A program made the position numbers and the translations under genes. From NCBI GenBank assembly GCA_009391835.1, contig QWJF01000008.1:1-62347 (forward strand): a stretch of 62,347 nucleotides of DNA, given 5' to 3'. Below, one piece after another: positions 8,251-15,868 of this stretch. The DNA is from Chloroflexota bacterium. GTDB lineage: Bacteria > Chloroflexota > Anaerolineae > Anaerolineales > UBA11579. The notes under the pieces are model-generated. The model did no database searches. It saw only the letters and a program-made list of their open reading frames with translations, and had not been told where the DNA came from. The stretch's first letter is position 1, and every line of letters starts with the position of its first letter.

Positions 8251-10677
8251 TCAGTTGCTCGTAAGAATCGCTTCACGCAGCAAGCGGGTCATTACGAGCG
8301 AAAGGCTTTCGCCCACTTGCTTTGCATCCGGAGCCTGCAAATCGAACCCGATTGCAGTTTGGAAGGGGATAAAGTCAGTAGAAATCCAGATGGGCATGTC
8401 GGGGTCTGTGGATTGCTCCACAAGATTGATCTTTCCCCAATCAGTCGCGCGTTCAAGCACAATGCGTAAATCCGGATCAATGTTGGCTGAGATTTGCATG
8501 CCGGCGCCCGTCCCCTGGGTTTCCGCCAGTTGGAACAGGAAAGCAGGACGGGGTTGCAAACTCATCCCGGGTGCCGAGAGGTGGCTGAAGTTGTCGCGGC
8601 TGGAGAGCCAATCAGTCATTACGTTGTAGCTGAATTCACCGCCCCCCAGAAGCACAACCAGAATCGGGCGCTTGAGGTCCATGACTACCTTGCTAAACAT
8701 GCGCCCAAATTCGATAGGCAAAGGTGCCATGCAGGCTTGAGGGCTGCGATTCTCTGGAAGCGCAACGTCCCCGTCCGCCCGCCATAGTCCATCGCAACTT
8801 AGCGCAAAGACGATAATTTCATCACCAATACGTCCATCTGTGCCTTTGTGGTAGGCAATCATGTTGGTGATCTCAATCGGCACGGGTTCTTTAAGGGCCA
8901 ACTGCATAGTCAGCCGGATCTCCGTCATCAAAACTGCAGGGGCAAGGCTCGTCCCTACCGATGCGTTTGGGGCGCGTCGAAATGCGGCTGGATTGATGTT
9001 GGCAGCCAGCAGCAGCTTTTCGGCGGTTGCCTGGTTGATGCGGAAAACCGGCGCAGAGACGGTCGCTCCCTCTTCAAGCCCTGCCGGGGACAATCGGTCG
9101 TCCCGAAGCTGGGCACCCGGTTGGGCAACCCACAGCAAGCCCGCCGCCCCGCGGCTGATAATGGCTTGCGCCATCTCGGGCGGTGCATTGCCTTCTTCCA
9201 GCAATACGATTTGCCCCTCAAAGGATTTGGCCCCCAAACGGGCGATGGCGTTGGGATCCAAATCCGGCCATACACGTAGTAACGCCAGATTTCCTTCGAC
9301 GACCCCGGCGCTCCCATAGGAATTCATCACGTACGCAAAATCCTGACCATAGGTGAAGGACTGTGGGGGAGTCACTGTCCCCTCCGCGATAAAGAGTTCA
9401 GGCGTGACGGCGGGTTCGAAAAGCCATTCTGAGCGCAACAGGTAAAAATCCGACCAACGCACCCCACCCTTGAAACCGTATTCTTTTAACTGCTGCGCGA
9501 CGTAGCTTGCATAGGGCGCCGGCCTGCCCGGGACGGGTTCAAGGCCTTCCAGGCTGGCCAGGATTTCGGCATCTATGGCCATCTCATCGGCTGAGAAACT
9601 CTGCGCCAGATCCTGAAACCAGCGAACGGGTTGCGTACTTCGGAAGATCAAACCCATCACCAGAAAAACGGCGGCAAGGATCAATAGCATGCGTTTGCTG
9701 ACAATGAAACTGGTTTTTATGCCGCGCTTTTCAAAGAGGCTGCGCAAGCCCTCGCCCAAAGCGTTAAAGCCCAGCACCGCCACGAAAACCACCTCGGCAG
9801 GAAAGAAAACGATGTGGGGATTGGAACGCAGCCAGCGAAAACCGCTGGCAATCATCGCCCCCCACTCCGGTTGCGAAGGAATGGCAACCACACTGGCCGC
9901 CCCAATATCGGAGAAATCCAGGCTGCTGCCGCCCCCGATGAACACCCCGAGCAAAGCCAGCTCGCCGAGCAGCATGAGCACCGCGCCCACTTCCAGGAAG
10001 GAAATAACGAAAAGCTGGGGCAGGATGTTCGGGATCACATGGCGGATGGCAATCTCAATCTCGCGCAGACCAATCGACCTGGCGGATTCCATGTAGGGCA
10101 TTTTGCGCGCTACGAGGACCTCACCGCGGATGTATTGCGCCACCTCCGTCCAACCGAGAAAGGTCAGGGCCAGGAAAAACGTGATCATGCCGCCGGCAAT
10201 GCCAATCGCAAAAATCAAAATCATACCGCTGATCAACATCGGCAGTGAGGTCAGTACACCCATCAAACCGTTTACAAGGCGATCAAAAAGCCCCCCCTCA
10301 AACCATCCGGCTGCCAACCCAATAAACAATCCCAGGACCACACGGGCAATCGCAATCAGCACCCCGGCGATCAGTGTATTTCGAGCGCCATGCAAAATCA
10401 GGCTCAGAATATCCATACCGACCTGGTCTGTGCCGAAGGGGAAATCAGCGTTGGGTTGCACGGGCACACGGATATAGACTTGTTCTTCAAAATCGTAGTG
10501 GGGATATTCGATGCGATCCACAATATACGGGTTGTAAGGAGCGATCAAAGGCCCAAAAAGGACAACCAGGATGATGAGGCCTACGACAAAGACCCCCAAC
10601 ATCAATGAAAAGTTGGAAAGTGCGTCCCGGAGCGCTCGATAGCGATCCCGGCCGGTTGCATGCGCCAGTTCGGTCAT
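8251..10677 (-). CDS. DppC-type ABC permease fused to a PA/M28-peptidase-like ectodomain
   Basis: The 808-residue product is far longer than ordinary DppC (about 290). Residues 1-320 are a standard oligopeptide permease: TM1 near 24-46, the FGTDQVGMDILS motif (81-92), and the EAA loop YMESARSIGLREIEIAIRHV (195-214). An extra helix at about 329-345 then carries the chain outside. Residues about 440-600 resemble a PA domain (FEGQIVLLEEG, ISRGAAGLLWV). Residues about 602-808 resemble peptidase M28 (NMIAYHKGTDGRIGDEIIVF), but the HYD zinc motif reads SCD at 627-629 and the GADDNASG motif is missing, so catalysis is doubtful. The start is the ATG overlapping the DppB stop (ATGA). No ATPase or binding protein gene is adjacent. 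Confidence 0.8.
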   Translation of the reverse strand: MTELAHATGRDRYRALRDALSNFSLMLGVFVVGLIILVVLFGPLIAPYNPYIVDRIEYPHYDFEEQVYIRVPVQPNADFPFGTDQVGMDILSLILHGARNTLIAGVLIAIARVVLGLFIGLAAGWFEGGLFDRLVNGLMGVLTSLPMLISGMILIFAIGIAGGMITFFLALTFLGWTEVAQYIRGEVLVARKMPYMESARSIGLREIEIAIRHVIPNILPQLFVISFLEVGAVLMLLGELALLGVFIGGGSSLDFSDIGAASVVAIPSQPEWGAMIASGFRWLRSNPHIVFFPAEVVFVAVLGFNALGEGLRSLFEKRGIKTSFIVSKRMLLILAAVFLVMGLIFRSTQPVRWFQDLAQSFSADEMAIDAEILASLEGLEPVPGRPAPYASYVAQQLKEYGFKGGVRWSDFYLLRSEWLFEPAVTPELFIAEGTVTPPQSFTYGQDFAYVMNSYGSAGVVEGNLALLRVWPDLDPNAIARLGAKSFEGQIVLLEEGNAPPEMAQAIISRGAAGLLWVAQPGAQLRDDRLSPAGLEEGATVSAPVFRINQATAEKLLLAANINPAAFRRAPNASVGTSLAPAVLMTEIRLTMQLALKEPVPIEITNMIAYHKGTDGRIGDEIIVFALSCDGLWRADGDVALPENRSPQACMAPLPIEFGRMFSKVVMDLKRPILVVLLGGGEFSYNVMTDWLSSRDNFSHLSAPGMSLQPRPAFLFQLAETQGTGAGMQISANIDPDLRIVLERATDWGKINLVEQSTDPDMPIWISTDFIPFQTAIGFDLQAPDAKQVGESLSLVMTRLLREAILTSN

Positions 10678-11585
10678 GGTACTTCCCGCAATCTGGGGTC
10701 TACCAGGCGATAGAGCACATCCAGGAGGAGATTCCCCAAAAGCAGGGTGAGGCCAAAAACCAGCGCCAGCGGAACCACCATACTGATCTGGCCGGATTGG
10801 ATGCCTTGCAGCATGCGCAGGCCCAAACCATGCCAGGCAAACATGTACTCGACCACGGGGAGAATACCGAGGGAGAAACGCCATGAAACGCCGACTGCGG
10901 TCAAAATGGGGACGGCCACATTGCGCAGGGCGTGGACATTCACCACGTAACGGCGGCCGAGCCCCTTGGAATAGGCAGTGCGGATGTAATCTTCCTGCAT
11001 CGTGCGCTGCAACACGATATAGGTCGTGCGCATCAGGTAAGCAATGGGGCGCGCCGCCAACACAAGAACTGGCAAAACCAGGTGCTGATAATCCCAACCA
11101 AAACCAGCAACACTTAATAAGCGGCGATCATATTCCCGAAAGTAGAAGATGATGAACTGCTGCAAGAGCATGGCCGCAAAGAAAGAGGGCACTGAAATGC
11201 CCACGATTGTGGTGGCCAGCACCGTAAAAGGGATCGCCCGGAAACGAGTGAGGGCGACAAAGATGCCCAGCAAAATGCCAACCAGCCCGGAAATGATCGC
11301 AGCCAGCAACAAAAGGCCCATGCTGGCAAAGAAGGATTGGCGCAGCATATCCCTGACCTGCAATTCGCCAAAATTCGTTTCATACGTGCCCAAATCTCCC
11401 CGCAAAGCCTTGCCTGCAAAGGCACGTGATTGAGTCAGTGCCTCCGAGGCAACCTCCCAGGCACTCGGGAAGTTTTCGGGATCGCCCCCGCGTTGGTTCA
11501 TCAACATCCCCCAATGCACTGCAAAATTTATGGTGAGAAGTACGATGACAATGAGAAAGAGGCGTTGGGATACAAAACGGAGCAT
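10674..11585 (-). CDS. DppB-type ABC permease
   Basis: This 303-residue inner-membrane permease has an N-terminal helix, a periplasmic-side loop, and five further helices. The EAA loop RTTYIVLQRTMQEDYIRTAYSKG (about 190-212) and the C-terminal VDPRLREVP are characteristic of oligopeptide permeases. It forms the transport channel with the fused DppC encoded by the next gene, to which it is coupled by ATGA. It follows the tRNA cluster by about 120 nt with no clear promoter, so read-through from the tRNA promoter is possible. Confidence 0.92.
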   Translation of the reverse strand: MLRFVSQRLFLIVIVLLTINFAVHWGMLMNQRGGDPENFPSAWEVASEALTQSRAFAGKALRGDLGTYETNFGELQVRDMLRQSFFASMGLLLLAAIISGLVGILLGIFVALTRFRAIPFTVLATTIVGISVPSFFAAMLLQQFIIFYFREYDRRLLSVAGFGWDYQHLVLPVLVLAARPIAYLMRTTYIVLQRTMQEDYIRTAYSKGLGRRYVVNVHALRNVAVPILTAVGVSWRFSLGILPVVEYMFAWHGLGLRMLQGIQSGQISMVVPLALVFGLTLLLGNLLLDVLYRLVDPRLREVP

Positions 11586-11706
11586 CGGGTCAGTAATTTC
11601 GTGTTGTGAAGATGAAATGAAATGCAGCTTTATTGAGTACCCATGAGGACACGAGAGGGTTCACAACTGGCAATGAAGTTGAATAAAAAATAGTACCCGC
11701 CTTTAG

Positions 11707-11777
11707 AGGCGACGACGGGATTCGAACCCGTGATGAGGGTTTTGCAGACCCTTGCCTTACCACTTGGCCACGTCGCC
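11707..11777 (-). tRNA. tRNA-Cys (GCA)
   Basis: The 71-nt minus-strand sequence has a 7-bp acceptor stem (GGCGACG with CGTCGCC), a T loop GTTCGAATC, anticodon GCA (plus-strand TGC at 11743-11745) and discriminator U, as expected for Cys. CCA is not encoded. It is third in a Phe-Gly-Cys cluster. An AT-rich stretch with a T6 run follows. Confidence 0.97.
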
Positions 11778-11837
11778 AAACGAATTGGCTGATAGCGCTT
11801 GTCGCCAAAGGCGATTCGCTACCAGCCATTTCATCTG

Positions 11838-11910
11838 AGCGGGCGAGGAGACTCGAACTCCTGACCTTCTCCTTGGCAAGGAGGTGTTCTACCAACTGAA
11901 CTACGCCCGC
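11838..11910 (-). tRNA. tRNA-Gly (GCC)
   Basis: The acceptor stem GCGGGCG pairs with CGCCCGC. The anticodon loop TTGCCAA gives GCC, the T loop is GTTCGAGTC and the discriminator is U. CCA is not encoded. It is the middle gene of the cluster. Confidence 0.97.
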
Positions 11911-11980
11911 ATGCAGCGTTTATTATATCGCGGCGTGTTGCAGCCAAAAACCATCCGGTTGCAGCGAGAGCCGCCTCCAG

Positions 11981-12053
11981 TGCCGAGAGCCAGAATCGAA
12001 CTGGCGACACCGCGATTTTCAGTCGCGTGCTCTACCAACTGAGCTATCTCGGC
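11981..12053 (-). tRNA. tRNA-Phe (GAA)
   Basis: The acceptor stem GCCGAGA pairs with TCTCGGC. The anticodon loop CTGAAAA gives GAA, the T loop is GTTCGATTC and the discriminator is A. CCA is not encoded. It is the first gene after the promoter at 12077-12105. Confidence 0.97.
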
Positions 12054-12076
12054 TTTCCTTGACGAGAGGAAGCGAC

Positions 12077-12105
12077 ATTTTACTGGTGGCGAAATGGCTT
12101 GTCAA
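12077..12105 (-). promoter_or_regulatory. tRNA cluster promoter
   Basis: On the minus strand TTGACA (12105-12100) and TAAAAT (12082-12077) are separated by exactly 17 bp, a near-consensus sigma-70-type promoter about 24 nt ahead of tRNA-Phe. The TGA stop codon of the upstream acyltransferase gene lies inside the -35 hexamer. Confidence 0.8.
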
Positions 12106-12572
12106 GCAGAGGGTCCGGATAGCCATCCCTGGCGCTCCCCCACACGCCTGGCAGGAACGCCAACCCAAACTTCCCCATCGCCCGTGGATTCGAGCAGGAC
12201 GGCGTTAGCACCGACAATGGTCCCGTGCCCAATGCGCAAAGTGCCTGTCTCACACAACACCTTGCAACCAGGCGACAAAATCACATCATTGCCTATCTCA
12301 ATAGCTTCAAATGCAGATTCCTGAATGGACCGGTAGATATCGGCGCGCCCCAGCGTGACCCCCGGATAGATCTTCACGCGGTCGCCGAGGCGCGCATTGG
12401 GATGGATCACGAGGCCGAATGCGCCATGCTCCAGGGTGACATCCCGGCCAATGACCACGGCGCGCGGCACTTCGGCGCCCAGCAATTTCAGGAGAAGGTA
12501 AGCCAACCTACCGAATAGTTTGTTTTCGCGGGCGTATAGGAGCCGGGTGTAAATGTCTCGTGGAGGGGCCAC
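12102..12572 (-). CDS. Serine acetyltransferase-like hexapeptide acyltransferase
   Basis: This 156-residue protein is built of hexapeptide repeats forming a left-handed beta helix (about 40-145: for example VVIGRDVTLEH, GVTLGRADI, ILSPGCKVL, IVGANAVLL, VGVPARRV). It resembles the C-terminal half of CysE or a maltose/serine O-acetyltransferase but lacks the CysE N-terminal helical domain, so the acceptor is uncertain. It starts at a GTG one base after the elp3 stop (TAG C GTG), implying translational coupling. Confidence 0.75.
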   Translation of the reverse strand: MAPPRDIYTRLLYARENKLFGRLAYLLLKLLGAEVPRAVVIGRDVTLEHGAFGLVIHPNARLGDRVKIYPGVTLGRADIYRSIQESAFEAIEIGNDVILSPGCKVLCETGTLRIGHGTIVGANAVLLESTGDGEVWVGVPARRVGERQGWLSGPSA

Positions 12573-12573
12573 G

Positions 12574-14187
12574 CTAGAGGGCTTTGGTCATGTAGAGATC
12601 GCCCATCTGGTAACCGCGGCCAGCGTAATAGCGGCGGGTGCCAACGGCAGCGATGACCGCCATTTTCTGGAATCCAGCGGCGCGGGCGATTTCCTCGGCG
12701 CGTTCCAACAGGCGTGTGCCGAGCCCGTTATGTTGGGCGGCGCCTTGTTGATCCTCACCCACTTCCAGCGATTGTCCATATACATGGACTTCGCGAACGA
12801 GGGCCGCGCCCTCCAAATCAGTGAGCGCAGTGGCCGGGCCATGCGTGCCAGGGAGCGATAAGCGTAAGAAGCCAGCCAACTTGTCGCCGGGGGTGACAAA
12901 GGAGAGGAAATGCTCCTCCGCGCCGCCCGCCGGATAGGCGAGATCGTCGAGGCTGAGCTCGTCGAGAGTAACCTCGCGACCGCGCACTTCGCGACAGCGC
13001 ACGCAGCGGCACTCCTCGCCGCGCTCCTTGAGGCGTTTGTGCACGTCCATGCGCAGGCTGGTGCGCTTGTTGCCCTCAACCACGTTGGTTGAAGGAATAT
13101 CGCGAATCACACGATTGACGCGGCAATATTCGGGAATGCTGGTCTTGATATCAGTGATCAGTTCAATCAAGTCTTCCGTGGTGTAGGGATGGTATTCGCC
13201 GCGCTGCCAGTATTCGTATAGCTCAGCGTTTTCGAGCAATTGGGTGGGATAAATCTTAATTTCGTCGGGGCAATAACTATCCCAGAACTGGACAAAGTCG
13301 GTCCGGTCGGATTCGGGGGTGGCGCCCAAGAGGTTGGGCATCCAGTGCAGCACAATTTTGAAGCCCCCAGCACGCAGCAGATCAACAGCCGCGCGCGTGG
13401 CGGCGGCACTATGGCCGCGCTTGTTGAGGTCGAGGATGCGATCGTCAAAGGATTGGGCGCCCATCTGAACTTTGGTGACGCCCAAGTGGCGCAGCCAAGC
13501 CAACTCGTCAGGGTCCACATGATCGGGTCGGGTTTCGATGACGAGACCCACGTTGCGGTGCAAGGTGGTCTCGTTGAAATCCTGGGCTTCAGCAAGCGAT
13601 TCATGTTCGCGCTCGTTGAGGGCTTCAAAAAGACGCCGCACGAACCATTCCTGGTAGTCACGGGTGTAAGAACTCCAGGTGCCGCCGAGGATGAGCAATT
13701 CAATCTTATCGGTGGGATGGCCGACAGCTTCGAGCTGGTCGAGGCGAGCGCGCACCTGTGTGAAAGGATCGAACTCGTGCTGAAGGGCGCGCATGGCGCC
13801 GGGCTCATCGGGTAGATAGCTCTTGGGCATGCGCAAATCCGTGGGGCAGAAGATGCACTTGCCCGGGCAGGGATAGGGCTTGGTGAGCACGGTGACCACA
13901 GTGACGCCCGAGAGGGTGCGCATGGGCTTCATGCGGATGCGAGCCAGGAGGGCGGGATCTTCATCCCAATCGCCCAGCTCCACCAGCTCACGGTAGGCGG
14001 CCACCAGCATCTGCTTGCCAATGAAGCCGCCGCCTTCGCTTTGGAGCGGGTGGGCTTTAATCGCATCGAAGACCACGGCGCCGGCGCGGATATCCTCCAG
14101 CGCCTCAAAGGCGCGCGCCATTTTCTCTTCTGTGGGCCGCTTAGCCTCCGTCCAGTCTTTGATTTGCTTGTCGCGTGTATTTAACAT
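12574..14187 (-). CDS. elp3: Elp3-type radical SAM/acetyltransferase, tRNA wobble uridine modification
   Basis: Elp3 adds a carboxymethyl group to uridine 34 of tRNA. The 537-residue product has the radical SAM cluster motif CPGKCIFC (Cys 107, 111, 114), an additional CRCVRC cysteine pair (near 395), and a C-terminal GNAT domain with the acetyl-CoA loop around HNGLGTRLL and YYAGRGYQMGD. In eukaryotes it acts within the Elongator complex; a few bacteria, including Dehalococcoides, have a stand-alone Elp3. The start codon lies only 20 nt from that of the divergent methyltransferase gene. Confidence 0.93.
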   Translation of the reverse strand: MLNTRDKQIKDWTEAKRPTEEKMARAFEALEDIRAGAVVFDAIKAHPLQSEGGGFIGKQMLVAAYRELVELGDWDEDPALLARIRMKPMRTLSGVTVVTVLTKPYPCPGKCIFCPTDLRMPKSYLPDEPGAMRALQHEFDPFTQVRARLDQLEAVGHPTDKIELLILGGTWSSYTRDYQEWFVRRLFEALNEREHESLAEAQDFNETTLHRNVGLVIETRPDHVDPDELAWLRHLGVTKVQMGAQSFDDRILDLNKRGHSAAATRAAVDLLRAGGFKIVLHWMPNLLGATPESDRTDFVQFWDSYCPDEIKIYPTQLLENAELYEYWQRGEYHPYTTEDLIELITDIKTSIPEYCRVNRVIRDIPSTNVVEGNKRTSLRMDVHKRLKERGEECRCVRCREVRGREVTLDELSLDDLAYPAGGAEEHFLSFVTPGDKLAGFLRLSLPGTHGPATALTDLEGAALVREVHVYGQSLEVGEDQQGAAQHNGLGTRLLERAEEIARAAGFQKMAVIAAVGTRRYYAGRGYQMGDLYMTKAL

Positions 14188-14194
14188 GTGCGCT

Positions 14195-14201
14195 CTATAA
14201 T
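14195..14201. promoter_or_regulatory. Shared bidirectional -10 for elp3 and the methyltransferase
   Basis: The plus strand reads TATAAT at 14196-14201, six bases before the ATG at 14208. The minus strand reads TATAGA at 14200-14195, seven bases before the elp3 ATG at 14187. One A/T-symmetric box could therefore start both transcripts, each leaderless. Neither side has a strong -35 at 17 bp. Confidence 0.5.
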
Positions 14202-14207
14202 GAGGGC

Positions 14208-14927
14208 ATGCAAGCGGAAACCGTCCAACACCTTATAGCCCTCAATCAGAAATTCTACCAAAGCCTGGCCGAGTCGTTCTCGGCAACGCGCGGGCGATTG
14301 CAGCCGGGGGTGCTGAGTATATTGGAAGGGATCCCGGGAGAGGAGAGCGTGCTGGACCTGGGGTGCGGAAACGGGGAACTGGCCGCGGAATTGGCAAGGC
14401 GCGGGCACACTGGGGAGTATGTGGGGGTGGATTTCAGCGAGGGGTTGTTGGAGGAGGCGCGCAAGCGAGCCAAGGGGCTGAAGGCGCGCTTTGTGCAGGC
14501 GGAACTTGCCAGCGGAGAGTGGAGATTGGAGAGCGGAGACTTTGATTGGGTGCTAGCCTTTGCCGTGCTGCACCACATTCCGGGGGAGGAAAAGCGTTTG
14601 GGGCTGCTAGCGAAGGTGCGGGGATGGCTGGCGGAGAGGGGGCGCTTTGCGCACTCCAACTGGCAGTTCCTGAACAGCGCGCGGCTTTGGAAGCGCATCC
14701 AGCCCTGGGCGGCAGCGGGCTTGAGCGACGGGGATGTGGATGCGGGGGACTACTTGCTGGATTGGCGGCGGGATGGCGCGGGGCTGCGCTATGTGCATGT
14801 GTATAGCGCGGGGGAGTTAAGCGAGCTGGCGGGGGAGAGCGGATTTGACGTTTTGGATATGTTCAGTTCGGATGGAGAAGGCGGGGATTTGGGGTTGTAT
14901 GGAATTTGGGGGAAGGGCAACGGGTAA
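14208..14927 (+). CDS. Class I SAM-dependent methyltransferase with an in-frame heptad repeat
   Basis: This 239-residue protein has motif I VLDLGCGNG (about 47-55), the acidic loop YVGVDFSEGLL, and the LAFAVLHHIP segment of small-molecule or tRNA U34-type methyltransferases (the Trm9/ABH8 group is one possibility). The start is the ATG at 14208 that follows the -10 box. Just before the FDWVLAF strand the DNA is four copies of a GGAGATT-like heptamer (14514-14541), encoding GEWRLESGD, so a repeat seems to have expanded inside the gene without breaking the frame. Being next to elp3 makes a tRNA wobble role attractive, but this is inference. Confidence 0.75.
   Translation: MQAETVQHLIALNQKFYQSLAESFSATRGRLQPGVLSILEGIPGEESVLDLGCGNGELAAELARRGHTGEYVGVDFSEGLLEEARKRAKGLKARFVQAELASGEWRLESGDFDWVLAFAVLHHIPGEEKRLGLLAKVRGWLAERGRFAHSNWQFLNSARLWKRIQPWAAAGLSDGDVDAGDYLLDWRRDGAGLRYVHVYSAGELSELAGESGFDVLDMFSSDGEGGDLGLYGIWGKGNG
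14514..14541 (+). repeat. Intragenic GGAGATT-type heptad repeat, four units
   Basis: Units are GGAGAGT, GGAGATT, GGAGAGC and GGAGACT. The same consensus forms the 13-unit array at 15683-15773. Here it lies inside the methyltransferase reading frame. Confidence 0.75.
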
Positions 14928-15229
14928 ATTAGGCGGCAAACTGTGGAAACTTTGACAGCACATTGAAATTGTCTGAAAACTGGGCGCGTTTGTTAGGCAA
15001 TTTTGGTGCTTTGCAATCCGCCGGAAATCAGTTTTTGGGCGAGTTTAGAGGGAAACGTACAGGAAAATCCAGGTTTGCCCCAGTAAGAACGGAAGGATAG
15101 GAGAAGCGCGGAAAGCCCGGTGGGCGATAAGACAAGTTGGCCTATTTTAAACCGGACAAGTGCCCACAGCAGGACTAGAACTAATTTTCTACATTATAGC
15201 GCGCGAGCTAGCCTGAAGAGGACGGCGGT
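14928..15229. other. Intergenic region, possible minus-strand transcript
   Basis: There is no convincing reading frame. On the minus strand TATAAT at 15198-15193 lies in a GC-rich setting and could start a transcript running toward 14928. I compared it by eye with tRNA, tmRNA, RNase P and 6S patterns and none fits. A GTGGGC/GCCCAC pair (around 15120 and 15160-15168) allows some folding. Confidence 0.3.
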
Positions 15230-15601
15230 TTAAACGTGCTGGTCGAAGAGGATGGGGTTGCCGTCGGGGTCGAAGAGCATCAAGCTAGCTGGGCCATCGG
15301 TGGTTTCGTCGGCTTCGCTCTCCAGCTTGATATCCTGCTCTTTCAGTTTCTTTTGCAGTTCACGGATATCGGTGTAGGAGTCCAGCGTTTGAGCGCTGCC
15401 ATCCCAGCCGGGGTTGAAGGTGAGCGTGTTGGTTTCGAACATGCCCTGGAAGAGTCCGATGTTGGTGTCGCCATTCTTCATGATGAGCCAGTTTTGGGAC
15501 ACATCGCCGCCAAAGACTTCAAAGCCAAGTTTCTGATAAAAATCGCGGGAGGCCTTGATATCTTTTACGGCCAAACTGATTGAGAAATTGCCGAGTTGCA
15601 T
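15230..15601 (-). CDS. VOC (glyoxalase/dioxygenase-fold) protein
   Basis: This 123-residue single-module VOC protein starts with [27 protein letters not shown] and ends [15 protein letters not shown], the two beta-alpha-beta-beta-beta units of the fold. Such proteins bind a metal and act on small molecules or confer resistance; the substrate is unknown. The usual metal-site histidine near the start is a Ser here, so it may not be catalytic. Confidence 0.85.
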   Translation of the reverse strand: MQLGNFSISLAVKDIKASRDFYQKLGFEVFGGDVSQNWLIMKNGDTNIGLFQGMFETNTLTFNPGWDGSAQTLDSYTDIRELQKKLKEQDIKLESEADETTDGPASLMLFDPDGNPILFDQHV

Positions 15602-15682
15602 GGGTGAACTCCTTTAACCAAGCGATAGTGTGTGTGGGATTGTACTTAGGATGATTGAGTGTGGTTCAGGATTCAAGAGATA

Positions 15683-15773
15683 GGAGACTGGAGGTTGGAG
15701 ACTGGAGATCGGGGATTGGGGACTGGAGATTGGAGATTGGAGACCGGGGATTGGAGTCTGGAGATTGGAGATT
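15683..15773 (+). repeat. Tandem heptanucleotide array, 13 units of GGAGATT
   Basis: Thirteen consecutive 7-bp units with consensus GGAGATT (variants GGAGACT, GGGGATT, GGAGACC and others) fill 91 bp without a gap. Open frames here on both strands are repeat artefacts. Heptameric arrays of this type resemble the short tandem repeats of cyanobacteria. Confidence 0.9.
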
Positions 15774-15795
15774 GGGTAGGAAAGCGAAATTAACC

Positions 15796-15839
15796 GGGAG
15801 ATTGCTGCGTTTGGCCTGCGGCCCTCCTAGCAATGACGG
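15796..15839 (+). repeat. REP-like dispersed repeat, copy 1
   Basis: The sequence begins GGGAGATTGCTGCG and ends CCTAGCAATGACGG, with ATTGC/GCAAT able to pair. A second copy in the same orientation lies at 16658-16696, so the pair brackets recO. Confidence 0.7.
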
Positions 15840-15862
15840 TTGTCTGGCGCGGGATGTAAAAT
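15833..15862 (+). promoter_or_regulatory. recO promoter, leaderless spacing
   Basis: TAAAAT at 15857-15862 ends six bases before the recO ATG. ATGACG at 15833-15838, the tail of the REP-like repeat, lies 18 bp upstream as a weak -35. Confidence 0.45.
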
Positions 15863-15868
15863 AGCTGC

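Noticed and set aside
11590-11895. 101-residue open frame through two tRNA genes
   Set aside because: It is caused by tRNA sequence; the cloverleaf features are unambiguous.
14928-15229. tmRNA, RNase P or 6S RNA
   Set aside because: The conserved cores of these RNAs were not found on either strand.
15683-15773. CRISPR-like array
   Set aside because: Units are 7 bp with no spacers, so it is a simple tandem repeat.
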